Positions 50,129 through 60,380 of a stretch of 64,000 nucleotides of DNA are shown here, in pieces. The notes under the pieces are model-generated. The model was not told where the DNA came from and did not search any database. It was given only the letters and a program-made list of their open reading frames with translations. The position numbers and the translations under genes were made by a program. Origin of the DNA: Isoptericola sediminis (GTDB lineage Bacteria > Actinomycetota > Actinomycetes > Actinomycetales > Cellulomonadaceae); NCBI RefSeq assembly GCF_013085345.1, contig NZ_JABFAJ010000021.1:1-64000 (forward strand), in the 5' to 3' direction. Within the stretch, counting starts at the first letter, position 1. Each line of letters opens with the position of its first letter.

Positions 50129-51462
50129 TTGAGGAAGTCGGGGACGTCGAGGTCCTCGGCGGGCCGGGACTGGTCCACCATGCGGGGCACGTCCACCGGA
50201 CGCTCGACCGTGACGCCCTCCCCCGCGCCCTCCTCGACCACGCCGAGGCTCGTCGGCCGCTGGACGTTGCCCACCGGCTCCAGGCTGGCGGGGACGTCGT
50301 CCGGACCGGCCGGGATCGGCCGCGGGCGCGCGTGCGCGGGCTCGGCGGCCGGCAGGGGCACCGGCGCCGTGGCCGGGGAGCCGCCGTGGCCGGTGCCCGG
50401 GCTCGCCGCGGACGAGCCCTGACGTGCGGCCGCGCCGTCGTCCCCGCCCGCACGGCTCGCCGAGGAGCTGCCGGCGACCTGGCCCAGGGCGCGGGAGTCC
50501 TCGCGCGCCTTGGGCAGCCCGCCGTCGAACCCGGCCGCGATGACCGTGACGCGCACCTCGTCGCCGAGCGCGTCGTCGATGACCGTGCCGAAGATGATGT
50601 TCGCCTCGGGGTGGGCCGCCTCCTGCACGAGCCGCGCGGCCTCGTGCACCTCGAACAGTCCCAGGTCGCTGCCACCCTGGATCGACAGCAGCACGCCGTG
50701 CGCACCGTCGATCGAGGCCTCCAGCAACGGCGAGGAGATCGCCAGCTCGGCGGCCTGGACCGCGCGGTCCTCCCCGCGGGCCGACCCGATCCCCATGAGC
50801 GCCGACCCCGCCCCCTGCATGACGGACTTGACGTCCGCGAAGTCGAGGTTGATCAGCCCCGGGGTGGTGATGAGGTCGGTGATCCCCTGCACACCCGAGT
50901 GCAGCACCTGGTCGGCGGAGTGGAAGGCGGCGATGGCCGACACGTTCCGGTCCGACATCGACAGCAGCCGGTCGTTCGGGATGACGATGAGGGTGTCCAC
51001 CTCCTCGCGGAGCTGCTCGATCCCCTGCTCGGCCTGCACCGACCGGCGCCGGCCCTCGAAGGTGAACGGGCGGGTGACGACCCCGACCGTCAGCGCGCCG
51101 AGGGAGCGCGCGATGCGCGCCACGACCGGGGCGCCCCCGGTCCCGGTGCCGCCGCCCTCGCCCGCGGTGACGAAGACCATGTCGGCGCCACGCAGGACGT
51201 CCTCGATCTCGTCGGCGTGGTCCTCGGCGGCCTTGCGGCCGACCTCGGGGTCGGCGCCGGCCCCGAGCCCGCGCGTCAGCTCGCGACCGACGTCCAGCTT
51301 GACGTCGGCGTCCGACATCAGCAGGGCCTGCGCGTCGGTGTTGATGGCGATGAACTCGACACCCTTGAGGCCGACCTCGATCATGCGGTTCACGGCGTTC
51401 ACGCCGCCACCGCCGATGCCGACCACCTTGATCACTGCCAGGTAGTTCTGCGGAGTTGCCAC
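50125..51462 (-). CDS. ftsZ: Cell division GTPase FtsZ
   Basis: Tubulin homologue that forms the division ring. 445 residues. The GTPase core holds [13 protein letters not shown] near 15-27 and the signature GGGTGTG near 104-110, with [11 protein letters not shown] and the T7 loop. A long disordered C-linker (about 315-430) ends in a D-V-P-D-F-L-K tail that binds SepF. GTG 51462 follows a GAGAGG site. A strong promoter lies upstream. Confidence 0.98.
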   Translation of the reverse strand: MATPQNYLAVIKVVGIGGGGVNAVNRMIEVGLKGVEFIAINTDAQALLMSDADVKLDVGRELTRGLGAGADPEVGRKAAEDHADEIEDVLRGADMVFVTAGEGGGTGTGGAPVVARIARSLGALTVGVVTRPFTFEGRRRSVQAEQGIEQLREEVDTLIVIPNDRLLSMSDRNVSAIAAFHSADQVLHSGVQGITDLITTPGLINLDFADVKSVMQGAGSALMGIGSARGEDRAVQAAELAISSPLLEASIDGAHGVLLSIQGGSDLGLFEVHEAARLVQEAAHPEANIIFGTVIDDALGDEVRVTVIAAGFDGGLPKAREDSRALGQVAGSSSASRAGGDDGAAARQGSSAASPGTGHGGSPATAPVPLPAAEPAHARPRPIPAGPDDVPASLEPVGNVQRPTSLGVVEEGAGEGVTVERPVDVPRMVDQSRPAEDLDVPDFLK

Positions 51463-51506
51463 GTCGTTGCCTCTCGGGTCGTTCGGGTCCTGACCCCACC
51501 GGTCAA

Positions 51507-51543
51507 ACCTTCAGGTTATAGTTGAAGGTGAGTGTTATGTCAG
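51507..51543 (-). promoter_or_regulatory. ftsZ promoter with 7-9-7 inverted repeat
   Basis: CTGACA (51538-51543) and TATAAC (51515-51520) are 17 bases apart on the minus strand, each matching consensus at 5 of 6 positions. The perfect repeat ACCTTCA-N9-TGAAGGT (51507-51529) straddles the -10. The leader would be about 45 bases. The repeat could be an operator for an unknown regulator. Confidence 0.7.
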
Positions 51544-51626
51544 GTTGCTGCTTGTGACGACGGTATTTCGCCGGAACCCGCCCGCGCCGCACGTGCCTCG
51601 GCGTGTCGCGACGGGTCGGACGGCGG

Positions 51627-52598
51627 TCACCGGGTCACCGGCAGCTCGGGCGACGAGACGTCGATGACGGCGACGTCCCCTCCGACCGCGCGCAACGTGC
51701 GCACGACCTCCACCTTCAGCGGCAGGCGGTCCGCCCCGCCCCAGCGGATGCTGAGCCCGTCGCGCAGCACGGTCTCCACGTCGTCCTGGGTGCGGGCGCT
51801 GACCTGGTCCACCCGCGCGGACAGCCCGGGCGGGAGCGCGGCGACGACCGCCAGCGCCGCCTGCAACGCCCGGGCGGACTCCTTCTCCAGCGGCACGGAC
51901 ACCACCGGGAGCCCCTCGGGCACGCCGGCACGGCGGCCCAGCCGCACCCCCTCGTCGTCCAGCAGCACGTAGTCCGTGCCGTCCGGGACCGCCGCCACGG
52001 GTTCGCGGGCGACGACGACGACGCCGAGACCGTGCGGCCACGACCGGGCGAGCGTGACGTCCTTGACACCACGCAGGGAACGGATCTCGGCCGCCATGCC
52101 CGCCGTGTCGAGACGCAGCAGCGGTGTGCCGGCCGCGCCCAGGACGATCTCGTGCACCCGCTCGCCGTCGACCACGGGCACGTCCGCCCCCGTGACGGTC
52201 ACCTCCTCCGCGTCGAGCGCGAGCAGGTCGGACCACCCGACCACCCAGCCCGCCCCGCCCACGAGCCCGAGCACCAGCACCACCACGAGCGCCGTGCGCC
52301 AGGACCGGTGGCGGCGCATGGCCGAACGCTCGGCGAGCCGGTCGGCCATCGCGGTCGAGACGCGGGGGTCGCGGGCGGCGGGCGCCGGAACCGGGCGGGG
52401 ACCCCGCTCCGGCGCGGACGCCACCGGCCGGGGCCGCGCCGGGGACGCGGCGGACCGCGCGCTCGCCGCCGACCGCGCGCTGCCGGCCGACCGTGCCGCA
52501 CCGGCCGGACGACGTCCGGACCCCGCCGGGGACGCCGAGGACGCCGCCGGGCCGGGCCGTGGCCGCTCGGGCGCGCGGGGACGAGGTGGTGGACGCAT
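51627..52598 (-). CDS. ftsQ: Cell division protein FtsQ
   Basis: Bitopic divisome protein, 323 residues. A 100-residue cytoplasmic Pro/Ala/Arg-rich start contains SARSAA-type repeats (33-55). One membrane helix (102-122) is followed by a POTRA domain (about 128-200, EEVTVTGADV) and the FtsQ beta domain. ATG 52598 overlaps the murC stop by a few bases, while GTG 52601 is an alternative. The 164-base gap before ftsZ carries the ftsZ promoter. Confidence 0.94.
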   Translation of the reverse strand: MRPPPRPRAPERPRPGPAASSASPAGSGRRPAGAARSAGSARSAASARSAASPARPRPVASAPERGPRPVPAPAARDPRVSTAMADRLAERSAMRRHRSWRTALVVVLVLGLVGGAGWVVGWSDLLALDAEEVTVTGADVPVVDGERVHEIVLGAAGTPLLRLDTAGMAAEIRSLRGVKDVTLARSWPHGLGVVVVAREPVAAVPDGTDYVLLDDEGVRLGRRAGVPEGLPVVSVPLEKESARALQAALAVVAALPPGLSARVDQVSARTQDDVETVLRDGLSIRWGGADRLPLKVEVVRTLRAVGGDVAVIDVSSPELPVTR

Positions 52599-54094
52599 CA
52601 CCCCATCGTCGCGTCCGGCGCCGGTCCCGGGGGGTCCGCCACGCCGTGGCGCGCCGCCAGCTCGGCGAGGACGACGGGTCCGAGCTCGGTGACGTCGCCC
52701 GCCCCGACGGTCAGCACGACGTCCCCCGGGCGGGCCAGGCGGGCCACGGCGTGCGCCGCCTCGACCCGGTCCTCGACGGCCCGCACCCGCCCGCCGGAGA
52801 CCGTCGGACCGGCCAGGTCCGTGATCGTCCTCGCGGTCACCTCCGGGTCGACGTCCTCACGCGCCCGGTACACCCCCGTCACCACGACCTCGTCGGCCAG
52901 GGACAGCGCGCCGGCGAACCGGTCGGCGAAGATCCGCGTGCGGGAGTACAGGTGCGGCTGGAACAGCACGAGGACCCGGCCCGTTCCCGCCACGGGCCGC
53001 GCCGCTCGCAGCAGCGCCTCCACCTCGGTCGGGTGGTGGTCGTAGCTGTCGAACACCCGGACGCCGCCGGCCTCGCCGCGGGGCTCGAAGCGTCGCCCGG
53101 TGCCCACGAAGGTGCCCGCCGCGGCCACCGCGGCCGCCGGGCCGGCGCCGAGCAGGACGGCGGTGACCACCGCGGCGGTGGCGTTCAGCACGTTGTGGGC
53201 GCCCGGGACGTCGAGGGCCAGCAGCCGCTCCGCGTCGCCCAGGGGCCCGCCGGAGACCGTCGCCCGCGCGGTCCCCGCCCCGACCTCGACGCCGCGGACC
53301 CGCACGTCGGACTCCGGGACGGTCCCGTAGGTGACGACCCGGCCGCCCGCCGCCCGGTGCGCGGCCGCGAGCCGGGCCGAGCCGGCGTCGTCGGCGCACG
53401 CCACGAGCGTCCCGTCGGGGGTGATCCGGGCGGCGAAGTCGACGAAGGCCTGCTCGAACGCCTCCTGCGACCCGTAGTGGTCCAGGTGGTCGGCCTCGAC
53501 GTTCGTCACCACGGCCACCGTCGGGCTGTAGTTGAGGAACGAGCCGTCGGACTCGTCGGCCTCGGCGACCAGCACGTCGGCCGTCCCCGCGTGACCTCCC
53601 GGGACCGTCCGCTCCCCCGCCCCGTCGCGCCGTCGGACGGTGCCGCCGATCGCGAACGACGCGTCGACGCCCACCGCGGCCAGGACCGTGGCGACCATGG
53701 CCGAGGTGGTGGTCTTGCCGTGCGCACCGGCCACCGCGACCGTCCGCCGGCCCTCCATGAGGACGGCGAGCGCCTGCGAGCGGTGCAGCACCTGCAACCC
53801 GGCCGCGCGCGCCGCGGCCAGCTCCGGGTTGCTCTCCCGGACGGCGGTGGACACGACCACGGTGTCCACCCGCGGCGTGCCGTCGGGGGCGACCACGTGC
53901 CCGGCGTCGTGCCCGACCCACACCGGGATCCCGTCGGCGCGCAGCGCGGCCAGCGCAGGCCCCTCCGCCGCGTCCGACCCCTGGACCGGGACGCCGCGGG
54001 CGGCGAGCAGCCGCGCGACGACGGAGACCCCGGCGCCCCCGATGCCGATGAGGTGGACGCGACCGAGCGCCGCCACGTCCGTCGGGGCGCTCAT
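52598..54094 (-). CDS. murC: UDP-N-acetylmuramate-L-alanine ligase
   Basis: Adds L-Ala to UDP-MurNAc. 498 residues. The N-terminal UDP fold is VHLIGIGGAGVSVVARLL (12-29), the ATP loop AHGKTTTSAM is near 115, and NVEADHLDHYG and DSYDHHPTEVEALL follow in the central and C-terminal domains. The DDYAHHP of many MurC reads DSYDHHP here. Its start overlaps the murG stop. Confidence 0.96.
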   Translation of the reverse strand: MSAPTDVAALGRVHLIGIGGAGVSVVARLLAARGVPVQGSDAAEGPALAALRADGIPVWVGHDAGHVVAPDGTPRVDTVVVSTAVRESNPELAAARAAGLQVLHRSQALAVLMEGRRTVAVAGAHGKTTTSAMVATVLAAVGVDASFAIGGTVRRRDGAGERTVPGGHAGTADVLVAEADESDGSFLNYSPTVAVVTNVEADHLDHYGSQEAFEQAFVDFAARITPDGTLVACADDAGSARLAAAHRAAGGRVVTYGTVPESDVRVRGVEVGAGTARATVSGGPLGDAERLLALDVPGAHNVLNATAAVVTAVLLGAGPAAAVAAAGTFVGTGRRFEPRGEAGGVRVFDSYDHHPTEVEALLRAARPVAGTGRVLVLFQPHLYSRTRIFADRFAGALSLADEVVVTGVYRAREDVDPEVTARTITDLAGPTVSGGRVRAVEDRVEAAHAVARLARPGDVVLTVGAGDVTELGPVVLAELAARHGVADPPGPAPDATMG

Positions 54095-55233
54095 CGGGCT
54101 GCCCCGGCGACGTCCGCGACCATGTCCGCGACCCGTGCGGCCGCGTCCCGGACCCCGACGGATCCCGCGGCCTCGGCCATGGCGGCCAGCCGGTCCCGGT
54201 CCTGGAGCAGGGCGGGCACCTCGGCCGCGACCCGTTCCGGGGTGAACGCGGCGTCGTCGATCACGATCCCGCCCCCGGCACCGACCACGTCGCGGGCGTT
54301 CAGCCGCTGCTCGCCGTTGCCGATCGGCAGCGGGACGTACACCGCGGGCAGACCGAGAGCGGCCAGCTCGCAGACGGTGCCCGCCCCGGATCGCGCGACG
54401 ACGAGGTCGCAGGCCGCCAGCGCGTGCTGCATCTCACCGAGGTACTCACGCACGTGGTAGCGCGACACGTCGTGGTCGCGGGCCAGCGCCGCCACGGCCT
54501 CCCGCACCTCGGTGTCCTTGCCCCGTCCCGTCAGGTGCAGCACCTGGACCCCGGCGTCGAGCAGCGTCGCGGCGGCACCCGTGACGGCCCGGTTGACGTT
54601 CAGCGCGCCCGAGGAGCCGCCGGTGACCAGCAGGGTCGGCAGGGCGGGGTCGAGCCCGAGCGCCGCGGCGCCGCGGGCGCGGGAGCCGGCCGGGTCCGCC
54701 CGGCGCTCGTCGACCAGCGCCGCGATCGCCGGGCGGAGCGGCAGGCCCACGCAGGTCGCACCGGCGATCCGCGTGTCGGCGAAGGTGGTGCCCACCGCCG
54801 CCGCCCAGCGCGCCCCGAGCCGGTTGGCGAGGCCCGGGCGGGCGTTCTGCTCGTGGATCACCACCGGCACGCCGAGGCGGCGGGCCGCCAGGTAGGCCGG
54901 CGTGGAGACGTAGCCGCCGAACCCGACCACCGCCTGGGCATCGATCTCGGTGATCGCGTCCTGGGCCGACCGCACGGCCGCGCGGAGCCGGACGGGCAGG
55001 CGGAACAGGTCCGGGCTCGGGCGGCGCGGCAGCGGGACGCGCGGGATCTCGTGCAGCCGGTAGCCGGCGGCGGGCACCAGGTCCGCCTCGAGACCGCTGG
55101 CGGTGCCCAGGACCCGGAACGCCGTCTCGGAGTCGCGGGCGCGCAGCTCGTCGGCGACCGCGAGCAACGGGTTGACGTGGCCGGCGGTCCCTCCGCCGGC
55201 CAGCACGACAGAACGCACGGAGGAAGTCTTCAC
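54091..55233 (-). CDS. murG: UDP-GlcNAc transferase MurG (lipid II synthesis)
   Basis: Adds GlcNAc to lipid I on the inner membrane face. A GT-B enzyme of 380 residues. GGGTAGHVNPLLAVADEL (13-30), HEQNARPGLANRLGARWA and the donor motif SGAGTVCELAALGLPAVYVPLP are present. The GTG at 55233 lies 11 bases after the ftsW stop. A TAGGGT hexamer eight bases upstream may be chance. Confidence 0.95.
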   Translation of the reverse strand: MKTSSVRSVVLAGGGTAGHVNPLLAVADELRARDSETAFRVLGTASGLEADLVPAAGYRLHEIPRVPLPRRPSPDLFRLPVRLRAAVRSAQDAITEIDAQAVVGFGGYVSTPAYLAARRLGVPVVIHEQNARPGLANRLGARWAAAVGTTFADTRIAGATCVGLPLRPAIAALVDERRADPAGSRARGAAALGLDPALPTLLVTGGSSGALNVNRAVTGAAATLLDAGVQVLHLTGRGKDTEVREAVAALARDHDVSRYHVREYLGEMQHALAACDLVVARSGAGTVCELAALGLPAVYVPLPIGNGEQRLNARDVVGAGGGIVIDDAAFTPERVAAEVPALLQDRDRLAAMAEAAGSVGVRDAAARVADMVADVAGAAR

Positions 55234-55244
55234 ACGGGCAGACC

Positions 55245-56477
55245 CTACCGGCCCCGGGCCCGCGCCCGGCCCAGCACCGTCAGGGAGCGGCGGACCACAC
55301 CGGGTCGCGCGGCGAGCGCCTCGGCGGCACCCGGTTCGGACCGTGCGAAGCTGATGACCATGCCGAGCGCCGCCATCGTCGTCACCAGCGCCGACCCGCC
55401 GGCCGACACCAGGGGCAGCGGCACGCCGATCACGGGCAGCAGCCCGAGCACCACGCCGATGTTGACGAAGGCCTGGCCCACGATCCAGCAGGCCACGGCC
55501 GCCGTCGTGATCTTGACGAACGGGTCGGTGTGCCGGCGCACGATCCGGGCCATCGCGACACCGAGCACGACGAACAGGGACAGCACGAGCAGCGTGCCGA
55601 GGAGACCCAGCTCCTCGCCGATGATGGCGTAGATGAAGTCGTTGTGGGCCTCGGGCAGGTACCGCCACTTCTCGCGGCTCGCCCCGAGCCCGACGCCGAA
55701 CAGACCGCCGGTCCCGAGGCCGTACATCCCGTGCAACGACTGGTAGCACTCCCCCTCGGCGTCCGTGCACCCGCCGTAGGTCGCCAGGATGCGGCCCATG
55801 CGGTTCGCGTTGCCCAGCACGAACAGCCCCACGACCGCGGCGAGCGCGACGCTGCCGCCCAGGGCCAGCATCCGCCACGGGGCCCCGGCGACCCACAGGG
55901 CACCGGCGACGAGCCCGGCGATGACGAGCATGGTCCCGAGGTCGTTGCCGGCGATGACCAGGCCCAGGACCACCAGGGCCCCGGGCACGGCGGGCACGAC
56001 GGCGTGCGCCCACGAGCCCAGCAGGTGCTGCTTGCGGCCCAGCACGGCGCCCAGCCAGACGGCCAGGGCGAGCTTGCTCACCTCGGCGGGCTGGACGGTG
56101 ATCCCGCCGAGCGAGATCCAGCCGACGTTGCCGCCCTGCGCCCGGGCGAGCGCAGGGACCAGGGTCAGCGACTGCAGCACGATCGCGCACGCCAGCGCGG
56201 GCCAGGCCAGGCGCCGGTACCAGTGCACCGGCAGCCGCGCGGCGACGATCATCACGGGCAGGCCGATCAGGGCGAACCGCGCCTGGGTCAGCCCGGCGGC
56301 GTAGGGCGGCTCCCCCGCGGCGATCGAGGTGACGGTCGTGCTGGAGAACACCATGACCAGGCCGATGAGCAGCAGCAGCCCGGTCGCCCCGACGACGAGG
56401 TAGTAGCTCGTCACGGCGGAGTTCCACTGCCCCAGCCACGGCCGGTCGGTGCGGCGTGCGGCAGACGTGACCGCCAT
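55245..56477 (-). CDS. ftsW: Septal peptidoglycan polymerase FtsW
   Basis: SEDS glycosyltransferase that polymerises lipid II with FtsI. 410 residues with about ten membrane helices. Conserved WISLGGITVQPAEVSKLALAV, a PEAHNDFIYAIIGEELG loop with catalytic-region acidic residues, and GLLPVIGVPLPLVSAGGSAL are visible. It begins eight bases after the murD stop. A short C-terminal basic tail follows the last helix. Confidence 0.95.
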   Translation of the reverse strand: MAVTSAARRTDRPWLGQWNSAVTSYYLVVGATGLLLLIGLVMVFSSTTVTSIAAGEPPYAAGLTQARFALIGLPVMIVAARLPVHWYRRLAWPALACAIVLQSLTLVPALARAQGGNVGWISLGGITVQPAEVSKLALAVWLGAVLGRKQHLLGSWAHAVVPAVPGALVVLGLVIAGNDLGTMLVIAGLVAGALWVAGAPWRMLALGGSVALAAVVGLFVLGNANRMGRILATYGGCTDAEGECYQSLHGMYGLGTGGLFGVGLGASREKWRYLPEAHNDFIYAIIGEELGLLGTLLVLSLFVVLGVAMARIVRRHTDPFVKITTAAVACWIVGQAFVNIGVVLGLLPVIGVPLPLVSAGGSALVTTMAALGMVISFARSEPGAAEALAARPGVVRRSLTVLGRARARGR

Positions 56478-56485
56478 CGTGCTCC

Positions 56486-57895
56486 CTACGTCAGGTCCCG
56501 CACCGCGGAGGCGAACTCCTCACCCCGTGCCGCGTAGGACGCGAACTGGTCCATGGACGCCCCGGCCGGGGCCAGCAGCACGGTGTCGCCCGCCCGGGCG
56601 GCCTGCCGTGCCGCGGCGACGGCGCGACGCATCACGGTGCCAGTGTCGCCGGGATCGATCACGGTCACGGGTACCTCGGGCGCGTGTCGGGCGAGCGCGT
56701 CGACGAAGGGTGTCGGGTCCGTCCCGATGACGACCGCGGCGCGCAGCCGGTCCGCGCGGCCCGCGACGAGGTCGTCGAAGGACGCCCCCTTGGCCAGCCC
56801 GCCCGCGATCCAGACACCCGTGCCGGGGGCGCAGGCCGCGAGGGACGCGGCCGCGGCGTGGGCGTTGGTGGCCTTGGAGTCGTCGACGTACGTCACCCCG
56901 TCCAGGGTGCGGACGACGGCGGCACGGTGGGCGTCGGCGGAGAAGCTCCGCAGGCCCTCGCGGACCGCCCGGGCGTCGACTCCGTGGGCCCGGGCGAGCG
57001 CCGCCGCGGCGAGGGCGTTGGCCACGACGTGCGGGGGCGGGCCCTGGGGGCCGCCGAGGTGGGCCAGGTCGTCGAGGGTGGCCAGCTCGGCGGCCGTGCG
57101 GTGCCGGTCCGGGGCGTCGGTCGGCGCGTGGAAGGCGCGGTCGACCAGCACGTCCTCGACCAGACCCAGCTGTCCCGGACCGGGTGGGCCGAGCGTGAAC
57201 CCGACGGCCCGCGCCCCGTCGGCGACCTCGGCGTCGCGCACGAGCTGCTCGGTCCGCGGGTCGGCGACGTTGTAGACGCACGCCACCTGCGCGCCGTGGT
57301 AGATCCGGCCCTTGTCAGCGGCGTACGCCTGCGCCGAGCCGTGCCAGTCGAGGTGGTCGTCGGCCACGTTGAGCACGGCCGCGGCCTCCGCGGTCATGCT
57401 CGTGGTGTGGTGGAGCTGGAAGCTGGACAGCTCCACGGCCAGCACGTCCAGGTCGGGGTCCTGGGCGGCGGTGAGCACCGGGGTGCCGACGTTGCCGACC
57501 GTGGCGGTGCGCAGCCCGGCGGCGGTGAGGATCGAGGCGAGCATCTGCACGGTCGTCGTCTTGCCGTTGGTCCCGGTGACGGCCAGCCACGGGGCTCCGG
57601 TCCGCAGCCGCCAGGCCAGCTCCACCTCGCTCCACACCGGGACCTCGGCCTGCCGGGCGGCGGTGAGCAGCGGCGTCGACGGCGCCCACCCCGGCGACGC
57701 GACCACCAGGTCGGCGTCCGCGACGAGGCCGGCGACCACCCGCGGGTCCGTCGCGTCGGCCCCGGTCACGTCCGCGTCGCCGGCGCGGCCGTCGACCGTC
57801 GTCACCGTGGCCGCGCGACCCGCGAGCGCCGCGACGACGGCGCGGCCGGTCACGCCGAGCCCGGCCACGACCACCCGGGCACCGGTGAGCCTCAA
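56486..57895 (-). CDS. murD: UDP-MurNAc-L-Ala:D-Glu ligase
   Basis: Adds D-glutamate. 469 residues. The start is [20 protein letters not shown], the ATP loop is [14 protein letters not shown] near 115-128, followed by [11 protein letters not shown] and [12 protein letters not shown]. The start codon is TTG (57893-57895) sharing TTGA with the mraY stop. No ATG or GTG fits before the conserved first strand. The extension seen further upstream in frame lies within mraY. Confidence 0.93.
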   Translation of the reverse strand: MRLTGARVVVAGLGVTGRAVVAALAGRAATVTTVDGRAGDADVTGADATDPRVVAGLVADADLVVASPGWAPSTPLLTAARQAEVPVWSEVELAWRLRTGAPWLAVTGTNGKTTTVQMLASILTAAGLRTATVGNVGTPVLTAAQDPDLDVLAVELSSFQLHHTTSMTAEAAAVLNVADDHLDWHGSAQAYAADKGRIYHGAQVACVYNVADPRTEQLVRDAEVADGARAVGFTLGPPGPGQLGLVEDVLVDRAFHAPTDAPDRHRTAAELATLDDLAHLGGPQGPPPHVVANALAAAALARAHGVDARAVREGLRSFSADAHRAAVVRTLDGVTYVDDSKATNAHAAAASLAACAPGTGVWIAGGLAKGASFDDLVAGRADRLRAAVVIGTDPTPFVDALARHAPEVPVTVIDPGDTGTVMRRAVAAARQAARAGDTVLLAPAGASMDQFASYAARGEEFASAVRDLT

Positions 57896-58974
57896 CTGAC
57901 GACCCACTCGGCGTAGAAGATCCCCATGCCGAGGGCGGAGAAGAGGCCCGCGATGAGCCAGAACCGGATGACGATGGTGACCTCGCCCCAGCCGGACAGC
58001 TCGAAGTGGTGGTGCAGCGGGGCCATCTTGAACACCCGCTTGCGGGTGAGCTTGAAGGACCCGATCTGGATGATGTCGCTGAGCACGATGATCACGAACA
58101 GACCACCGATGATGGCGGCGAGGATCTCGGTGCGGGTGAGGATCGACAGCGCCGCGAGCGCACCGCCCAGGGCCAGCGACCCGGTGTCGCCCATGAAGAT
58201 CTTCGCCGGACTGGCGTTCCACCACAGGAATCCGAAGCAGGCTCCCATGACCGCCGCCGCCACGATCGCCAGGTCCTGCGGGTCACGCACCTCGTAGCAG
58301 CCCGGTCCGGCGGCGGCGAGGCGCTGGCAGGACTGGTTGAGCTGCCAGATGCCCACGAGCACGTAGGCGCCGAACACGATCAACGACGACCCGGTCGCGA
58401 GCCCGTCCAGGCCGTCGGTGAGGTTGACCGCGTTGGACCATGCCGTGATGAGGAAGTTCGCCCAGATCACGAACAGGATCAGGCCGATCGTCGTTCCCGC
58501 GAAGGCAAGGTCCAGGTCGGTGTCCCGCAGGAACGAGATCTTGGTCGAGGCCGGCGTGCGGGAGTTGGCGTTGGGGAACTGCAGGGCCAGCACCGCGAAC
58601 GAGATGCCGACGAAGCCCTGGCCGACGATCTTCGCGCGCGCCGTCAGGCCCAGCGACCGCTGCTTGCGGATCTTGGTGAAGTCGTCGAGGAACCCGACCA
58701 GCCCCAGGCCGGTCATGAGGTACAGCGCGAGCAGGGCCGAGGCGCTCGGCGGACGGCCCGCGAGGATCATCGAGGCGGCGACGCCCAGCAGGGTCGCCGC
58801 GATGATCACCACGCCGCCCATCGTCGGGGTGCCGCGCTTGGTGAAGTGCGCCGTCGGGCCGTCCTGGCGCACGAACTGGCCGTAGTTGCGGTGCACCAGG
58901 AAGCGGATGAACAGCGGGGTGCCCAGCAGGGCGACGAGGAGCGAGACGCCGGCGGCGGCGAGGACGGCGATCAT
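57892..58974 (-). CDS. mraY: Phospho-MurNAc-pentapeptide transferase
   Basis: Transfers the muropeptide to undecaprenyl phosphate to give lipid I. 360 residues with ten membrane helices. [10 protein letters not shown] (about 50-60), [17 protein letters not shown] with the metal-binding Asp pair, [14 protein letters not shown], and [10 protein letters not shown] are present. ATG 58974 overlaps the murF stop. A 12-residue in-frame upstream extension is not family-like. Confidence 0.96.
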   Translation of the reverse strand: MIAVLAAAGVSLLVALLGTPLFIRFLVHRNYGQFVRQDGPTAHFTKRGTPTMGGVVIIAATLLGVAASMILAGRPPSASALLALYLMTGLGLVGFLDDFTKIRKQRSLGLTARAKIVGQGFVGISFAVLALQFPNANSRTPASTKISFLRDTDLDLAFAGTTIGLILFVIWANFLITAWSNAVNLTDGLDGLATGSSLIVFGAYVLVGIWQLNQSCQRLAAAGPGCYEVRDPQDLAIVAAAVMGACFGFLWWNASPAKIFMGDTGSLALGGALAALSILTRTEILAAIIGGLFVIIVLSDIIQIGSFKLTRKRVFKMAPLHHHFELSGWGEVTIVIRFWLIAGLFSALGMGIFYAEWVVS

Positions 58975-60380
58975 CCGGCGGCCTCCACCAGCTCGTCGGC
59001 CAGCCGCCACAGCCCGGACCCGTGCGAGGCCTTGACCAGCACGACGTCACCGTCCGTGAGCGTCTCGGCCAGGAGCACGCGGGCCGCGTCCAGGTCCGGC
59101 ACGAACACCGACTCCTCTCCCCAGGACCCCTCCTGCTGGGCCCCCTCGTGGATGTGGTACGCGCCCTCGCCGACCACGACCAGCAGCTTGACGTTGAGCC
59201 GGACGGCGAGCCGACCGATCGCGTCGTGCTCGGTGCGCGCGACCTCGCCGAGCTCGAGCATCTCGCCCAGCACGGCGACCGACCGGCGCGACCGGCCGGC
59301 CATCACGGCCAGGGTACGCAGGGCGGCCCGCATCGAGTCGGGGTTCGCGTTGTAGGAGTCGTCCACGACGGTCACACCGTCGGCCCGCTCGGTGACCGCC
59401 ATGCGGTGCGGGCTCCGCGGCGTGGCCGACGACAGCCGCTCGGCCACGACCGGCAGGTCGACGCCGAGCCGCAGGGCCGCCGTCGCGGCGGCGAGCGCGT
59501 TGGTCACGTGGTGGGCGCCGACCAGCCGCAGCGCCACGTCGGCCGCACCGGCGACCGTGCGGAGCGTGAACCGGGCGCGGCCGCCCTCGACGGTCACGTC
59601 CTGGGCGCGCACGTCGGCCGAGGAGATCGTGCCGAAGGTGACCACCTCCGTGCCGGGCTCCGCGCGGTCCGCCATCGCGGCCACGCGGGTGTCGTCGGCG
59701 TTGAGGGCGACCACACCGCCGGGGCGCACACCGGCGACCATCTCGCCCTTCGTGCGCGCGATCGTCTCCACGTCGCCGAAGACGCCGAGGTGCGCGGTGC
59801 CGACCGCGAGCACGATGCCGACGTCCGGCGGGGCGATGCGGGTCAGGTCGGCGATGTTGCCGGGCCGGTCCGCGCCCATCTCCAGGACCAGCAGGCGGGT
59901 GTCCGCGGTCGCCCGCAGCACCGTCAGGGGCAGACCGATCTCGTTGTTGAACGAACCGGTGGGCACCACGACGGCATCGGCACCGAAGGATGGCTCGAGG
60001 AGCTGGCCGAGCAGGTCCTTGGTGGTGGTCTTGCCCACCGACCCGGTGACGGCCACCACCCGGACCTCGTGCCGCTCGCGCAGCCGGGCCAGCACGACGC
60101 GGGCGAGCTCGCCGAGGGCCGTCTGGACGTCGTCGACGACGACGCAGGGCACGTTCTCGACGGGCCGCGCGGCCAGCACGAGGGCGGCCCCGGCCTCGAC
60201 CGCGGCCGCGGCGAAGTCGTGGCCGTCGACGTGCTCGCCGGGGAGCGCGACGAACAGCGCGCCGGGTGACACCTGCCGGGAGTCGACGACGACCGGGCCG
60301 CGGACGACCACGTCGTCCCCGGCGCCGTGCGACGACCCCGCGGTCGCGGCGGCGACCTCGGCAGCGGTGAGCTCGATCAT
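58971..60380 (-). CDS. murF: UDP-MurNAc-tripeptide:D-Ala-D-Ala ligase
   Basis: Adds D-Ala-D-Ala to complete the pentapeptide. 469 residues. The ATP loop is [15 protein letters not shown] near 109-123, followed by [25 protein letters not shown] and [15 protein letters not shown]. The ATG overlaps the murE stop by four bases. It is coupled to mraY downstream. Confidence 0.96.
   Translation of the reverse strand: MIELTAAEVAAATAGSSHGAGDDVVVRGPVVVDSRQVSPGALFVALPGEHVDGHDFAAAAVEAGAALVLAARPVENVPCVVVDDVQTALGELARVVLARLRERHEVRVVAVTGSVGKTTTKDLLGQLLEPSFGADAVVVPTGSFNNEIGLPLTVLRATADTRLLVLEMGADRPGNIADLTRIAPPDVGIVLAVGTAHLGVFGDVETIARTKGEMVAGVRPGGVVALNADDTRVAAMADRAEPGTEVVTFGTISSADVRAQDVTVEGGRARFTLRTVAGAADVALRLVGAHHVTNALAAATAALRLGVDLPVVAERLSSATPRSPHRMAVTERADGVTVVDDSYNANPDSMRAALRTLAVMAGRSRRSVAVLGEMLELGEVARTEHDAIGRLAVRLNVKLLVVVGEGAYHIHEGAQQEGSWGEESVFVPDLDAARVLLAETLTDGDVVLVKASHGSGLWRLADELVEAAG

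Noticed and set aside
55233-55252. Separate leaderless promoter for murG (TAGGGT)
   Set aside because: The spacing to the start is eight bases and the hexamer overlaps the ftsW stop. Operon transcription explains the gene.
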